Source: Mesorhizobium sp. B2-3-4 (GTDB lineage: Bacteria > Pseudomonadota > Alphaproteobacteria > Rhizobiales > Rhizobiaceae). From it: a stretch of 64,000 nucleotides of DNA. The notes beneath the pieces are model-generated. The model ran no database searches. It was not told the DNA's origin and saw only the letters and a program-made list of their open reading frames with translations. Location of the stretch: positions 124,001 through 188,000 of the forward strand of contig NZ_VFVY01000010.1 of the NCBI RefSeq assembly GCF_006442315.1, given 5' to 3'. A program made the translations under genes and the position numbers. Below, piece after piece: positions 35,750-45,280 of the stretch (position 1 is the first letter of the stretch; the number at the start of each line of letters is the position of its first letter).

Positions 35750-38371
35750 ATGGACGTCGTCGTCGTTGAATCGCCGGCCAAGGCGAAGACAATCAACAAA
35801 TACCTGGGCAGGAACTACAAGGTTCTGGCCTCGTTCGGCCATGTCAGGGATCTGCCGGCCAAGGATGGCTCGGTGCGCCCGGATGAGGATTTCGCCATGT
35901 CCTGGGCGGTGGACACCGCTTCGGGCAAGCGCCTCACCGACATCGCCAATGCGGTCAAGAGTGCCGACGGCCTGATCCTCGCCACCGATCCGGATCGCGA
36001 AGGCGAGGCCATTTCCTGGCATGTGCTCGAAGTGTTGAAGCAGAAGCGCGCACTCAAGGACAAGCCGGTCAGCCGCGTCGTCTTCAACGCCATCACCAAA
36101 TCCTCGGTGCTGGAGGCGATGGCCAATCCGCGCCAGATCGACGTGCCGCTGGTCGATGCCTATCTCGCCCGCCGCGCGCTCGACTATCTCGTCGGCTTCA
36201 CGCTGTCGCCGGTGCTGTGGCGCAAACTGCCGGGCGCCCGCTCGGCCGGCCGCGTCCAGTCGGTAGCGCTGCGCCTGGTCTGTGACCGCGAATCCGAGAT
36301 CGAGCGCTTCATCCGCGAAGAATACTGGAACATCGCGGCAATCCTCGGCACGCCGCGCAACGAGACGTTCGAAGCGCGGCTGACCGCGTTCGAGCGCAAG
36401 AAGCTGCAAAAACTCGACATTGCCAACAAGGCGCAGGCCGACGACATCAAGGCGATGCTCGAAGGCGCCGCCTTCAAGGCGCTCTCGGTTGAAGCCAAGC
36501 CGACCAAGCGCAATCCCGGCCCGCCCTTCACCACCTCGACGCTGCAGCAGGCCGCCTCTTCCGGCCTCGGCTTCTCGGCAACCCGCACCATGCAGGTAGC
36601 GCAGCGGCTCTATGAAGGCATGGATATTGGCGGCGAGACCGCCGGCCTGATCACCTATATGCGAACCGACGGCGTGCAGATGGCGCCCGAGGCGATCTCG
36701 GCCGCCCGCGATGCCATCGCCAAGGAATTCGGCCCGAAATACCTTCCGGATCAACCACGCCATTACACGACCAAGGCCAAGAACGCCCAGGAAGCGCACG
36801 AGGCGATCCGCCCGACCGACTTCATGCGCACGCCCGCATCGGTGCGGCAATATCTCGATGCCGACCAGGCGCGGCTCTACGAACTGATCTGGAAGCGCGC
36901 CATCGCCAGCCAGATGCAACCGGCCGAAATCGAACGCACCACCGTCGAGATCGAGGCGGTGAATGGCGCCCGCACCGCCGAACTTCGCGCGGTCGGCTCG
37001 GTCGTCCGCTTCGACGGCTTCATCGCCGCCTATACCGACCAGAAGGACGACGACGCCGAAGACGAGGAAAATCGCCGTCTGCCGGAAATCCGCGCCGGCG
37101 AACAGCTTTCCCGCCGGGCAATCAATGCCACCCAGCACACGACAGAGCCGCCGCCGCGCTATTCCGAGGCGTCGCTGATCAAGAAGCTGGAAGAGCTCGG
37201 CATCGGCCGGCCGTCGACCTATACCGCGATCCTGAAGACCCTCGAAGACCGTGACTACGTCACGATCGACAAGCGCCGGCTGGTGCCGCAAGCCAAGGGC
37301 CGCCTGCTGTCGGCATTCCTGGAAAGCTTCTTCGAGCGTTACGTCGAATATGATTTCACCGCATCGCTGGAGGAAAAGCTCGACGAGATTTCCGACGGAA
37401 AGCTCGCCTGGAAAGACGTGCTGCGCGATTTCTGGAAGGATTTTTCGGGTGCCGTCGCCGACATCAAGGAACTGCGCGTCACCGACGTGCTCGATGCGCT
37501 GAACGAGGAACTGGCGCCGCTGGTCTTCCCGGCGCGCGAAGACGGCTCCAACCCGCGCATCTGCCCGAAATGCGGCACCGGCAACCTGTCGCTCAAGCTC
37601 GGCAAGTTCGGCGCCTTCGTCGGCTGTTCGAACTATCCAGAATGCTCCTTCACTCGCCAGCTCGGTGACGCCGCCAACCCCAATAGCGAAAATGGCGGCG
37701 GCGAGGACGGCACCAGGCTGCTCGGCAAGGATCCTTACACGGCAGAGGAAATCACGCTGCGCTCGGGCCGCTTCGGCCCCTACATCCAGCGCGGCGACGG
37801 CAAGGAAGCCAAGCGCTCCAGCCTGCCGAAAGGCTGGACGCCCGACTCCATCGACCATGAGAAGGCACTGGCATTGCTGTCGCTGCCGCGCGACGTCGGC
37901 AAACATCCCGAAAGCGGCAAGATGATCTCGGCCGGTCTTGGCCGTTACGGCCCGTTCGTGCTGCATGATGGCACCTACGCCAATGTCGACAGCATCGAGG
38001 ATGTGTTCTCGATCGGCCTCAACCGTGCCGTGACCGTGATTGCCGAGAAGCAGTCCAAGGGCAAGGGCGGCCGCAATGGCGGCACGCCGGCGGCTCTCAA
38101 GGAGCTTGGCGATCATCCCGACGGCGGCGGCAAGATCGTCGTGCGCGACGGCAAATACGGGCCTTACGTCAATTTCGGCAAGGTCAATGCCACGCTGCCC
38201 AAGGGCAAGGATCCGCAATCGGTGACAATCGAGGACGCCCTGGCGCTGATCGCCGAGAAGGAAGCCAAGGGCGGTGGCGGCAGGAAGCCGGCCCGCAAAG
38301 CGGCTGCCGCCAAGGCGCCCGCCGCCAAAAAGACGGCCGCCAAGAAGCCGGCCGCGAAGAAGAAGGGATAG
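35750..38371 (+). CDS. topA: DNA topoisomerase I
   Basis: 873 residues. The TOPRIM start is MDVVVVESPAKAKTINKYLG, with DPDREGEAISWH holding the acidic metal triad. The active-site tyrosine is Y303 in GLITYMRTDG. After the core, a C4 zinc ribbon (CPKCGTGNLSLKLGKFGAFVGCSNYPEC) is followed by several GRYGPFV / GKYGPYVNFGK repeats. A Lys/Ala-rich tail of about 30 residues for non-specific DNA contact ends the protein. It relaxes negative supercoils behind replication and transcription forks. rnr follows six bases after the stop. Confidence 0.97.
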   Translation: MDVVVVESPAKAKTINKYLGRNYKVLASFGHVRDLPAKDGSVRPDEDFAMSWAVDTASGKRLTDIANAVKSADGLILATDPDREGEAISWHVLEVLKQKRALKDKPVSRVVFNAITKSSVLEAMANPRQIDVPLVDAYLARRALDYLVGFTLSPVLWRKLPGARSAGRVQSVALRLVCDRESEIERFIREEYWNIAAILGTPRNETFEARLTAFERKKLQKLDIANKAQADDIKAMLEGAAFKALSVEAKPTKRNPGPPFTTSTLQQAASSGLGFSATRTMQVAQRLYEGMDIGGETAGLITYMRTDGVQMAPEAISAARDAIAKEFGPKYLPDQPRHYTTKAKNAQEAHEAIRPTDFMRTPASVRQYLDADQARLYELIWKRAIASQMQPAEIERTTVEIEAVNGARTAELRAVGSVVRFDGFIAAYTDQKDDDAEDEENRRLPEIRAGEQLSRRAINATQHTTEPPPRYSEASLIKKLEELGIGRPSTYTAILKTLEDRDYVTIDKRRLVPQAKGRLLSAFLESFFERYVEYDFTASLEEKLDEISDGKLAWKDVLRDFWKDFSGAVADIKELRVTDVLDALNEELAPLVFPAREDGSNPRICPKCGTGNLSLKLGKFGAFVGCSNYPECSFTRQLGDAANPNSENGGGEDGTRLLGKDPYTAEEITLRSGRFGPYIQRGDGKEAKRSSLPKGWTPDSIDHEKALALLSLPRDVGKHPESGKMISAGLGRYGPFVLHDGTYANVDSIEDVFSIGLNRAVTVIAEKQSKGKGGRNGGTPAALKELGDHPDGGGKIVVRDGKYGPYVNFGKVNATLPKGKDPQSVTIEDALALIAEKEAKGGGGRKPARKAAAAKAPAAKKTAAKKPAAKKKG

Positions 38372-38377
38372 CAGGGC

Positions 38378-40684
38378 GTGGCGCGCAGGATCTCGGGACG
38401 AAGCCACGGCGATCCGCGCACCGCCGACACCAGGGCCAAGGTCAAGGACGACTACCGGCCCTCGCGTGACGAAATCCTGCGCTATATCGCCGAAAATCCC
38501 GACCGTGCCGGAAAACGCGAGATCGCCAAGGCCTTCGCGCTGCGCGGCGACGACCGTATCTGGCTGAAGGACCTGTTGCGCGACCTGCAGGACGAGGGCG
38601 TCCTCAGCAAGGAGCGCAAGCGACTGGCCCGCGTCGGCGCCCTGCCCCATGTCGCCGTTCTCGACATCTTCGGCCGCGACGGTGACGGGGTCTTGCTGGC
38701 GCATCCGACGGAACTGGCAGGCCCCGGCGAGCCACCCGTGGTCTCGATCCGCGTTTCGCGCGGTGGCAACGGCCCGGCGCCCGGCATTGGCGACCGCGTA
38801 CTGGCCAAGACCTTCCCGACCGACGATCCGTCGGGGCCTGCCTATACGGGCCGGGTGATGAAGATATTCGAGAAGCGTAATGATGCCGTCCTCGGCGTCT
38901 TTCGCGTGCTTCAGGACGGCAGCTTCCGCATCGAGCCGGTGGAGCGGCGCCAACCCGAGCTGATCGTCGACAAGGAATTCCAGAACGGCGCCAGGAACGG
39001 CGATCTTGTCGAGGTCGAGCCTGCTCGAGCCTCCCGCTACGGATTGCCGCGCGCCAAGGTGCTCAACGTGCTGGGTTCGCTGACCAGCGAAAAGGCGGTC
39101 TCGATGATCGCCATCCACGCGCACGACATTCCGCACATCTTCCCGGCCGACGTCATCGCCGAATCCGAGGCGGTGAAGCCCGCGACGCTCGATCATCGCG
39201 AGGACTGGCGCGACCTGCCGCTGGTGACCATCGATCCGGCCGACGCCAAGGACCATGACGATGCCGTCTTCGCTACGCCCGACCTCGACGAGAAAAACCC
39301 CGGCGGCGTGATCGCCACCGTCGCCATCGCCGATGTCGCGGCCTATGTGCGCTACGGCACGGCTCTCGACCGTGAAGCCTTGAAGCGCGGCAATTCGGTC
39401 TATTTCCCCGATCGTGTCGTGCCGATGCTGCCCGAGCGCATCTCAAACGATCTCTGTTCGTTGCGCGAGGGTCAGGACCGTCCGGCGCTCGCCGTGCGCA
39501 TGACCTTCTCGGCCGATGGCCGCAAGATCCGGCATTCCTTCCACCGCGTCATGATGAAGTCGGCGGCCAAGCTCGCCTATCCCCAGGCGCAGGCGGCGAT
39601 CGACGGCATTCCCGACGACAAGACCGGCCCGATCCTCGATACGGTGCTGAGGCCGCTCTGGGATGCCTACGCCATCCTCAAGCGTGGCCGCGACGGCCGC
39701 CAGCCGCTCGAGCTCGACCTGCCGGAGCGCAAAATCCTGCTCAAGGCGGACGGCACGGTCGACCGCGTCATCGTGCCGGAGCGGCTCGACGCGCATAAAT
39801 TGATCGAGGAATTCATGATCCAGGCCAATGTTGCCGCGGCCGAGACGCTGGAGGCGAAGAAGCAGGCGCTGGTCTACCGCGTCCATGATGCGCCCTCGCT
39901 TGCCAAGCAGGAATCGCTGCGCGAATTCCTGCAGACGCTCTCACTGTCGTTGGCGCGCGGCGCGCAGATGCGCCCCAGCCAGTTCAACGGCATTCTGGAG
40001 CGCGTGCGCGGTGCCGACAATGAAGCCCTGGTCAACGAAGTGGTGCTGCGCTCGCAGAGCCAAGCCGAATACTCGCCCAAGAACATTGGTCATTTCGGCC
40101 TCAACCTCAGACGCTACGCGCATTTTACCTCGCCGATCCGCCGCTACGCCGACCTGATCGTGCATCGCGGGCTTATCGCCGCGCTGGGCCTCGGTCCAGG
40201 CGGATTGACGCAAGACGAGGAAGCCCGCCTCGAAGACGTTGCGGTGCTCATCTCCGGCACCGAACGGCGCGCCATGGCTGCCGAACGCGATACGGTCGAC
40301 CGCCTGATCGCTGCCTACCTCGCCGAGCGCATCGACGACCGCTTCGACGCCCGCATCTCCGGCGTCACCAAATCAGGACTTTTTGTCCAATTGCCGCAGT
40401 ATGGCGCCGATGGTTTCATCCCAGTGTCAACTCTGGGCGGCGATTACTATATATACGACGAGACGGCCCGCTCGCTCTACGGAGAACGCTCGGGCAAGGG
40501 CTATCAGCTGGCGGACCGCGTCGAGGTCCGGCTTGTCGAGGTGGCGCCGATGGCCGGCGCGATGCGCTTCGAGATGTTGACCGACCCAAAGCCCTTGCCA
40601 GGCTCCAAAAGGTCGTTTCACAAGGCTAAGGGCCGCGCCCGCGCGTCGCAATCGCGACCTGGGTCGCGCGGCAGGAGACGATGA
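38378..40684 (+). CDS. rnr: Ribonuclease R
   Basis: 768 residues. An N-terminal winged-helix/cold-shock region precedes the RNB catalytic domain, with the acidic cluster TIDPADAKDHDDAVFA and further on HFGLNLRRYAHFTSPIRRYADLIVHR. A C-terminal S1 domain (RFDARISGVTKSGLFVQLPQYGADGFIPV) and a basic tail follow. It is a processive 3'-5' exoribonuclease able to degrade structured RNA. GTG at 38378, six bases after topA, implies co-transcription. The stop overlaps the next ATG. Confidence 0.95.
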   Translation: MARRISGRSHGDPRTADTRAKVKDDYRPSRDEILRYIAENPDRAGKREIAKAFALRGDDRIWLKDLLRDLQDEGVLSKERKRLARVGALPHVAVLDIFGRDGDGVLLAHPTELAGPGEPPVVSIRVSRGGNGPAPGIGDRVLAKTFPTDDPSGPAYTGRVMKIFEKRNDAVLGVFRVLQDGSFRIEPVERRQPELIVDKEFQNGARNGDLVEVEPARASRYGLPRAKVLNVLGSLTSEKAVSMIAIHAHDIPHIFPADVIAESEAVKPATLDHREDWRDLPLVTIDPADAKDHDDAVFATPDLDEKNPGGVIATVAIADVAAYVRYGTALDREALKRGNSVYFPDRVVPMLPERISNDLCSLREGQDRPALAVRMTFSADGRKIRHSFHRVMMKSAAKLAYPQAQAAIDGIPDDKTGPILDTVLRPLWDAYAILKRGRDGRQPLELDLPERKILLKADGTVDRVIVPERLDAHKLIEEFMIQANVAAAETLEAKKQALVYRVHDAPSLAKQESLREFLQTLSLSLARGAQMRPSQFNGILERVRGADNEALVNEVVLRSQSQAEYSPKNIGHFGLNLRRYAHFTSPIRRYADLIVHRGLIAALGLGPGGLTQDEEARLEDVAVLISGTERRAMAAERDTVDRLIAAYLAERIDDRFDARISGVTKSGLFVQLPQYGADGFIPVSTLGGDYYIYDETARSLYGERSGKGYQLADRVEVRLVEVAPMAGAMRFEMLTDPKPLPGSKRSFHKAKGRARASQSRPGSRGRRR

Positions 40685-41136
40685 TGCCGAAAGAGTTAGG
40701 GATGGAACAACAGGTTTTTGGCGGCGAACATCACACGGGCCGGGTTGCCCGCCCGCTGTGGACGGCGATGAAGCGGGGCTTGCTGGGCCGCTGCCCGAAT
40801 TGCGGTGAAGGCAAGCTGTTTCGCGGCTTCACCAAGACCGTCGACACCTGCAGCGTCTGCGGCGAGGAGATCCATCACCATCGCGCCGACGATTTGCCGG
40901 CCTATCTCGTCATCGTCATTGTCGGCCATATCGTGCTCGGCGCCTTCATGGGCGTCGAGGCGACCTCCACCTTGTCCACCTGGCAGCACATCCTGATCTG
41001 GGTGCCCCTGACCATCCTTTTGTCGGTTGCCCTGCTGCAGCCTGTCAAAGGTGCCGTCATCGGACTGCAATGGGCGTTCTATATGCACGGATTCGGCGGC
41101 GAAAAGGATGTGATCGAGCCGCATCCCGGGGCCTGA
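40681..41136 (+). CDS. DUF983 membrane protein
   Basis: 151 residues. A zinc-ribbon-like pair of motifs, CPNCGEGKLFRGF and CSVCGEEI, is followed by two membrane spans (AYLVIVIVGHIVLGAFMGVEA and IWVPLTILLSVALLQPVKGAVIG), the DUF983 arrangement. Function unknown. The start codon overlaps the rnr stop as ATGA, so translation is coupled to rnr. Confidence 0.87.
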   Translation: MMPKELGMEQQVFGGEHHTGRVARPLWTAMKRGLLGRCPNCGEGKLFRGFTKTVDTCSVCGEEIHHHRADDLPAYLVIVIVGHIVLGAFMGVEATSTLSTWQHILIWVPLTILLSVALLQPVKGAVIGLQWAFYMHGFGGEKDVIEPHPGA

Positions 41137-41209
41137 GATATTGGCTGGCGCAACATGCCGATCGTTAAGGCCACTTTCGCATGCAAGAAGTTTCCGCTAG
41201 GTCCAGCGC

Positions 41210-41950
41210 ATGGAAGCAATGACCAAGGCGGATGCCGACAAGCTCGACAAGGGTCTTGCCACGCATGGCGGCCGGCCCCTGCGTCCGCGTGACGCCGCGA
41301 CGCTCATCCTGCTCGACCGCAAGGGCGACGACGTCCTGGTGCTGATGGGACGCCGCCACGCCGCGCACGCCTTCATGCCGGGGAAATTCGTTTTCCCGGG
41401 CGGCCGCACCGACCCCGCCGACAGCCGTATCCCGACGGCCACCACACTTGACCCCGGCGAAGAAGCCAGGCTGACGGCCGGCCCCGGCCGCACCAGCCAG
41501 ACTCGAGCCCGTGCCATTGCCTTGTCGGCGATCCGCGAGACCTATGAGGAGGCCGGCCTGCTGATCGGCCGCAAGGGCGCCTTCACCACCACGAAACGCG
41601 ACTGGCAGGGTTTCGTCGACCATGGCGTGGCGCCGTCGCTGGAGGCATTGCGCTTTGTCGCGCGCGCCATCACGCCGCCGAACCGGGTGCGCCGCTTCGA
41701 CACCCGCTTCTTCAGTGCCTGGCGTGACGATGTCGCCATCGAACTGCCCGATGGCGGCCCGACCAACGAATTGGAGGAACTGGTCTGGCTCCCGCTAGCC
41801 AGGGCCAGGCAGGCCGACATACCTGACATCACCCGAATGATCCTCGACGAGCTGGAAAAGCGGCTCGCCGACGATCCGCTGCTGCGGCCGGGCGGCCCCG
41901 TTCCCTTCTACCGGCTTGTCCGCAACCGCTTCACCCGCGAACTTCTCTAG
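41210..41950 (+). CDS. Nudix hydrolase
   Basis: 246 residues. The Nudix box core is AIRETYEEAGLLIG (REx2EExG), preceded by KFVFPGGRTDPADSR. The box is separated from the PGG strand by an insertion, as in the larger CoA-pyrophosphatase-like Nudix proteins. It should hydrolyse a nucleoside-diphosphate-linked compound; the substrate is not readable. It follows the DUF983 gene by 73 bases and may share its transcript. Confidence 0.88.
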   Translation: MEAMTKADADKLDKGLATHGGRPLRPRDAATLILLDRKGDDVLVLMGRRHAAHAFMPGKFVFPGGRTDPADSRIPTATTLDPGEEARLTAGPGRTSQTRARAIALSAIRETYEEAGLLIGRKGAFTTTKRDWQGFVDHGVAPSLEALRFVARAITPPNRVRRFDTRFFSAWRDDVAIELPDGGPTNELEELVWLPLARARQADIPDITRMILDELEKRLADDPLLRPGGPVPFYRLVRNRFTRELL

Positions 41951-42020
41951 AGCAATTCCAGGAAAAGTACGACGCGGTTTTCCCGGGACAAGAGCGAAGC
42001 ACTTGCCCTTGGGAATTGCG
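41951..42020. repeat. Dispersed palindromic intergenic repeat, copy 2
   Basis: Starts AGCAATTCCAGGAAAAG directly after the Nudix stop codon and ends TTGGGAATTGCG, the ends forming an inverted repeat. It contains GCGGTTTTCCCGGGAC and GAAGCACTTGCCC. It matches, in reverse complement, the shorter element at 22467-22512. Such elements are common between rhizobial genes. Confidence 0.7.
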
Positions 42021-42052
42021 CAAGATCAAACAGACAGAGTATTCAGCATCTC

Positions 42053-43231
42053 ATGACGGTCGATACCCAACCACAGGGCGACGAACGCGTACACTGGCTG
42101 CCAATGGTGGCGGCGATCTCGTCGATCAGCGTCGTCGGCATCGCCATTGGCCTCGGCATGCCGCTGCTCAGCGTCATCCTGGAAACGCGCGGCCATTCGG
42201 CCTCGATGATCGGCCTCAACACGGCCGTCGCCGGCCTGGCGTCGATTGCCGGAGCGCCGCTCGCCACGCCGCTCGCCATGCGCTTTGGTGTCGCCTGGAC
42301 CATGATCGCCATGATCGCCGCCGGCGCGCTGGCCTTCGTCGGCTTCCATTTCGCGCCCGATTTCTGGATGTGGTTTCCGCTGCGCATCGTGCTGCACATC
42401 GCGCTGACCGTCCTGTTCATCCTGTCGGAATTCTGGATCAGCACGTCCGCGCCGCCGCATCGCCGCGGTCTTGTCCTTGGCATCTATGCCACCGTCCTGT
42501 CGCTCGGTTTTGCCGCGGGGCCGTGGCTGTTCGCCCATCTCGGCAGTTCCGGCTTCCGGCCGTTCGGCGTCATCATCGCCTTGGTGACGCTGGCCGCGAT
42601 ACCGGTGCTGGCCGCGCGCAACGAGAGCCCAACCATCGTGGCGGAGAGCGAAACCAGCCACTTCCTGCGCTATATCTGGCTGGTGCCGACCGCGACCTTC
42701 GCCGTGCTGGTATTCGGCGCGGTCGAGACCGGCGGCTTCGCACTGTTCCCCGTCTATGGCAGTCGCATCGGCTATTCCGAAGCCGATGCGGCGCTGCTCC
42801 TGACCATGATCGGCCTCGGCAATGTGCTGTTGCAGATTCCGATCGGCATGATCAGCGATCGCGTCTCCGACCGGCGCTATCTGCTGCTTGGCTGTGCCAC
42901 GGTCGGCCTCGTCGGCACGATATTCATGCCGTTCTTCGCCGCGAACTGGCATTTGATGGCCGCGCTTCTCTTCGTCTGGGGCGGTGTCGTCGCCGCCATG
43001 TACACGATCGGCCTCGCCCATCTCGGCTCGCAGCTATCCGGTCACGAGCTGGCGTCGGCCAATGCCGCCTTCGTGCTGTGCTACGGCGTCGGCATGGTGC
43101 TTGGCCCGCAGGCGATCGGTATCGGCATGGACAGTTTTGGACCTTCCGGTTTCGGCTGGTCGCTCGGCCTGTTCTTCGCCGCCTATATCGCCCTGGTCTG
43201 TTTCAGGCTGGTGCGCAAGATTCTTCTCTGA
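42053..43231 (+). CDS. MFS transporter
   Basis: 392 residues with twelve hydrophobic spans. The loop between spans 2 and 3 carries GAPLATPLAMRFG, and between spans 8 and 9 IGMISDRVSDRRYLL, the GxxxDxxxRR-type MFS signature. The family resembles YcaD/UMF-like sugar-phosphate or drug exporters; substrate unknown. The start is ATG at 42053. Confidence 0.9.
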   Translation: MTVDTQPQGDERVHWLPMVAAISSISVVGIAIGLGMPLLSVILETRGHSASMIGLNTAVAGLASIAGAPLATPLAMRFGVAWTMIAMIAAGALAFVGFHFAPDFWMWFPLRIVLHIALTVLFILSEFWISTSAPPHRRGLVLGIYATVLSLGFAAGPWLFAHLGSSGFRPFGVIIALVTLAAIPVLAARNESPTIVAESETSHFLRYIWLVPTATFAVLVFGAVETGGFALFPVYGSRIGYSEADAALLLTMIGLGNVLLQIPIGMISDRVSDRRYLLLGCATVGLVGTIFMPFFAANWHLMAALLFVWGGVVAAMYTIGLAHLGSQLSGHELASANAAFVLCYGVGMVLGPQAIGIGMDSFGPSGFGWSLGLFFAAYIALVCFRLVRKILL

Positions 43232-43314
43232 CGCAGCCCCGCTGCTGACAGAACCGTGTCAGCAGAGCCGGGTTAAAAGAGTGTCCCAAAACTTCGGACG
43301 TCGAGGATACTCTC

Positions 43315-43773
43315 ATGATCGATAGCGGCTTTGAAACCACTTCGCTGCGCATGACGCTTCTGCTGCTCGTGAGCTTCCAGGCTCCGGCCGCCGATATCGA
43401 CCGCATCATGGACGCCGTGGTGGCGATCGCGCCGCTTGCCATGGGCAAGTATGACCGCAATGCGTACCAGTCGGCGCACGGCATCGAGCGCTACAGGCCG
43501 CTTGAAGGGGCCGCTGTCGGTGCCGAGACCGAATTGCGCCGCCGCCCGGGAACGGTCGAGGTTTCCTTCGAATTGCCCGACGACCAGGAACTGGCGGCCC
43601 GAGTCGTCGAGGCGATTTTCCAGGCCCATTCCTACCAGGAGCCCGTGATCCGCATCCAGCCGATCCTTGCCAGCCGTTCCAAGGGGCTGGACGACCGCGC
43701 CAATCCGAATCGCTGGTGGAACACCACCGGGGACTGGAAGAAGCTCGCGGCGGTCGAGGTGCAAACCGCCTGA
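43315..43773 (+). CDS. NIF3/YqfO-like standalone PII-fold domain protein
   Basis: 152 residues. The segment GKYDRNAYQSAHGIERYRPLEG resembles the GxYDxCxWxTxGxGxFRPLEG motif of the CutA/PII-like insert of YqfO/NIF3 proteins. The end AIFQAHSYQEPVIRI matches their AHPYEEP. The metal-binding NIF3 halves are absent, so it is a standalone domain. Function unknown, possibly trimeric and ligand-binding. ATG at 43315 has GAGGAT upstream. Confidence 0.7.
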   Translation: MIDSGFETTSLRMTLLLLVSFQAPAADIDRIMDAVVAIAPLAMGKYDRNAYQSAHGIERYRPLEGAAVGAETELRRRPGTVEVSFELPDDQELAARVVEAIFQAHSYQEPVIRIQPILASRSKGLDDRANPNRWWNTTGDWKKLAAVEVQTA

Positions 43774-43821
43774 TTTGCGCCCGCAAGGCTTTTCAGACGC
43801 GTCACATCCGGTCCTGCGGGC

Positions 43822-43849
43822 TTGACTTTCCAGGCACGTTCTTTATGTG
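43822..43849 (+). promoter_or_regulatory. Probable sigma-70 promoter of rpmG
   Basis: TTGACT at 43822-43827 and TATGTG at 43844-43849 with a 16-base spacer, about 80 bases before the rpmG start codon. Confidence 0.5.
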
Positions 43850-43927
43850 TCGCGCCAAGTTTCCCGCGTCCGGGTGTTTTCCCCGTGCTCCAGCGGCCAA
43901 AACTCCACGAACGAACGGACTGATACC

Positions 43928-44095
43928 ATGGCCAAAGCCGCAAACATCAAGATCAAGCTTCTGTCGACCGCCGACACCGGTTTCTTCTACGTGACCAGCA
44001 AGAACAGCCGTACCAAGACCGACAAGCTGTCGTTCCGCAAGTACGATCCGGTTGCCAAGAAGCACGTCGAATTCAAGGAAACCAAGATCAAGTAA
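43928..44095 (+). CDS. rpmG: 50S ribosomal protein L33
   Basis: 55 residues: MAKAANIKIKLLSTADTGFF, then YVTSKNSRTKTDKLSFRKYD and HVEFKETKIK. This is the complete L33 of the large ribosomal subunit in the form without the zinc cysteines. ATG at 43928; the frame is open further upstream but the family start is clear. It is followed by a strong terminator, so it is a single-gene transcript. Confidence 0.97.
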   Translation: MAKAANIKIKLLSTADTGFFYVTSKNSRTKTDKLSFRKYDPVAKKHVEFKETKIK

Positions 44096-44118
44096 TCTGG
44101 TTTCCTCTCTGGAATGCA

Positions 44119-44147
44119 AAAAACGCCGCCCATTGGGCGGCGTTTTT
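44119..44147 (+). terminator. Rho-independent terminator of rpmG
   Basis: AAAAA-CGCCGCCC, loop ATT, GGGCGGCG-TTTTT: a perfect stem followed by a T-run, 23 bases after the rpmG stop. The A-run on the other side may also let it end leftward transcription from the ABC operon. Confidence 0.92.
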
Positions 44148-44171
44148 GTTTGCACGAGAGATCGAGCATCC

Positions 44172-44209
44172 CAGCCCGGCTGAATTCCTTCAGCCCGGCT
44201 GAATTCCTT
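44172..44209. repeat. Tandem duplication of a 19-base unit at the ugpC-type gene end
   Basis: The unit CAGCCCGGCTGAATTCCTT occurs twice head to tail, followed by CAGCC of a third. The right edge touches the stop codon of the ABC ATPase gene, so the duplication sits in its 3' untranslated region. Confidence 0.85.
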
Positions 44210-45276
44210 CAGCCGATGCGATCGCCGCTTTCCCTATCGAACAAATGCAGCGCCGCAGGGTCGGCCGCCAGCCGCACCACATCGCCGGGCTTCACGCCGG
44301 CACGGCCCATGGCAAAAACGCAAAGCTGCTGCCCTGCCAGCTTGACGTAGAACTGCGTCGACAGGCCAAGCGGTTCCACCACTCCGACCTCACCTCGCAG
44401 CGCACCGTCGTCAGCGAGCTTGATATGCTCGGGCCGCAGACCGACGGTGATCGCGTCGCCGTCCTTCAACGGCAGACCGTCAGGCAGGCGCAGCTTCTGG
44501 CCGTCGGACAGCACCGCATCGACCTTGCCGGCCTTCTCCACCGCCGCCGGCAGGAAATTCATGCCGGGCGAGCCGATGAAGCCGGCGACGAACATGTTGG
44601 CCGGCCGGTCGTAGAGGTCGAGCGGCGCGCCGACCTGCTGGATCAGCCCGTCATGCATGACGACGATCCGGTCGGCCATGGTCATCGCCTCGATCTGGTC
44701 GTGGGTGACATAGACCGAGGTGGTCTTCAACTGCTGGTGCAGCGCCTTGATCTCGGCGCGCATATGGACGCGCAGCTTGGCGTCGAGGTTCGACAGCGGC
44801 TCGTCGAACAGAAACACCTTGGGATCGCGCACGATGGCGCGGCCCATGGCGACGCGCTGGCGTTGGCCACCGGACAATTGCCTGGGCAGGCGCTGCAGGA
44901 ACGTGTCGAGCCCCAGCCGCTTGGCCGCTCCATCGACACGCGCATCGATCGCGGGCTTCTCGGCTTTCCGCAGCATCAAGCTGAAGCCCATGTTCTTGGA
45001 CACATCCATATGCGGATAGAGCGCGTAGGACTGGAACACCATGGCGATGTCGCGATCCTTCGGCGCCACGTCGTTGACCAGCCGGTCGCCGATGCGGATC
45101 TCACCGTCGGAAGCTTCCTCGAGCCCCGCGATCATGCGCAGAAGCGTGGACTTGCCGCAGCCTGACGGACCGACCAGGACAACGAACTCGCCATCCGCGA
45201 TTTCCAGGTCGACCGCGTGCAAGACGCGCACGGCGCCATAATCCTTGCGGACCTTTTCGAGCGTGACAGAGGCCAT
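44209..45276 (-). CDS. ABC importer ATPase, MalK/UgpC family
   Basis: 355 residues. Walker A is GPSGCGKST, the signature LSGGQRQRVAMGRA, Walker B VFLFDEPLSNLDA and H-loop YVTHDQIEAMT. The C-terminal ~110 residues are the TOBE-type regulatory domain of CUT1 sugar transporters (GFIGSPGMNFL; VGLRPEHIKL). It powers the importer formed by the three upstream genes. ATG at 45276, four bases from the permease stop. Confidence 0.93.
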   Translation of the reverse strand: MASVTLEKVRKDYGAVRVLHAVDLEIADGEFVVLVGPSGCGKSTLLRMIAGLEEASDGEIRIGDRLVNDVAPKDRDIAMVFQSYALYPHMDVSKNMGFSLMLRKAEKPAIDARVDGAAKRLGLDTFLQRLPRQLSGGQRQRVAMGRAIVRDPKVFLFDEPLSNLDAKLRVHMRAEIKALHQQLKTTSVYVTHDQIEAMTMADRIVVMHDGLIQQVGAPLDLYDRPANMFVAGFIGSPGMNFLPAAVEKAGKVDAVLSDGQKLRLPDGLPLKDGDAITVGLRPEHIKLADDGALRGEVGVVEPLGLSTQFYVKLAGQQLCVFAMGRAGVKPGDVVRLAADPAALHLFDRESGDRIG

Positions 45277-45280
45277 CGAT

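Noticed and set aside
35729..39256. Very long open frame on the left strand (about 1175 codons) over topA and rnr
   Set aside because: It lies fully antisense to two well-supported essential genes; high-GC codon bias keeps the antisense frame free of stops. Its protein shows no domain and is rich in Arg/Gly/Asp as such shadows are.
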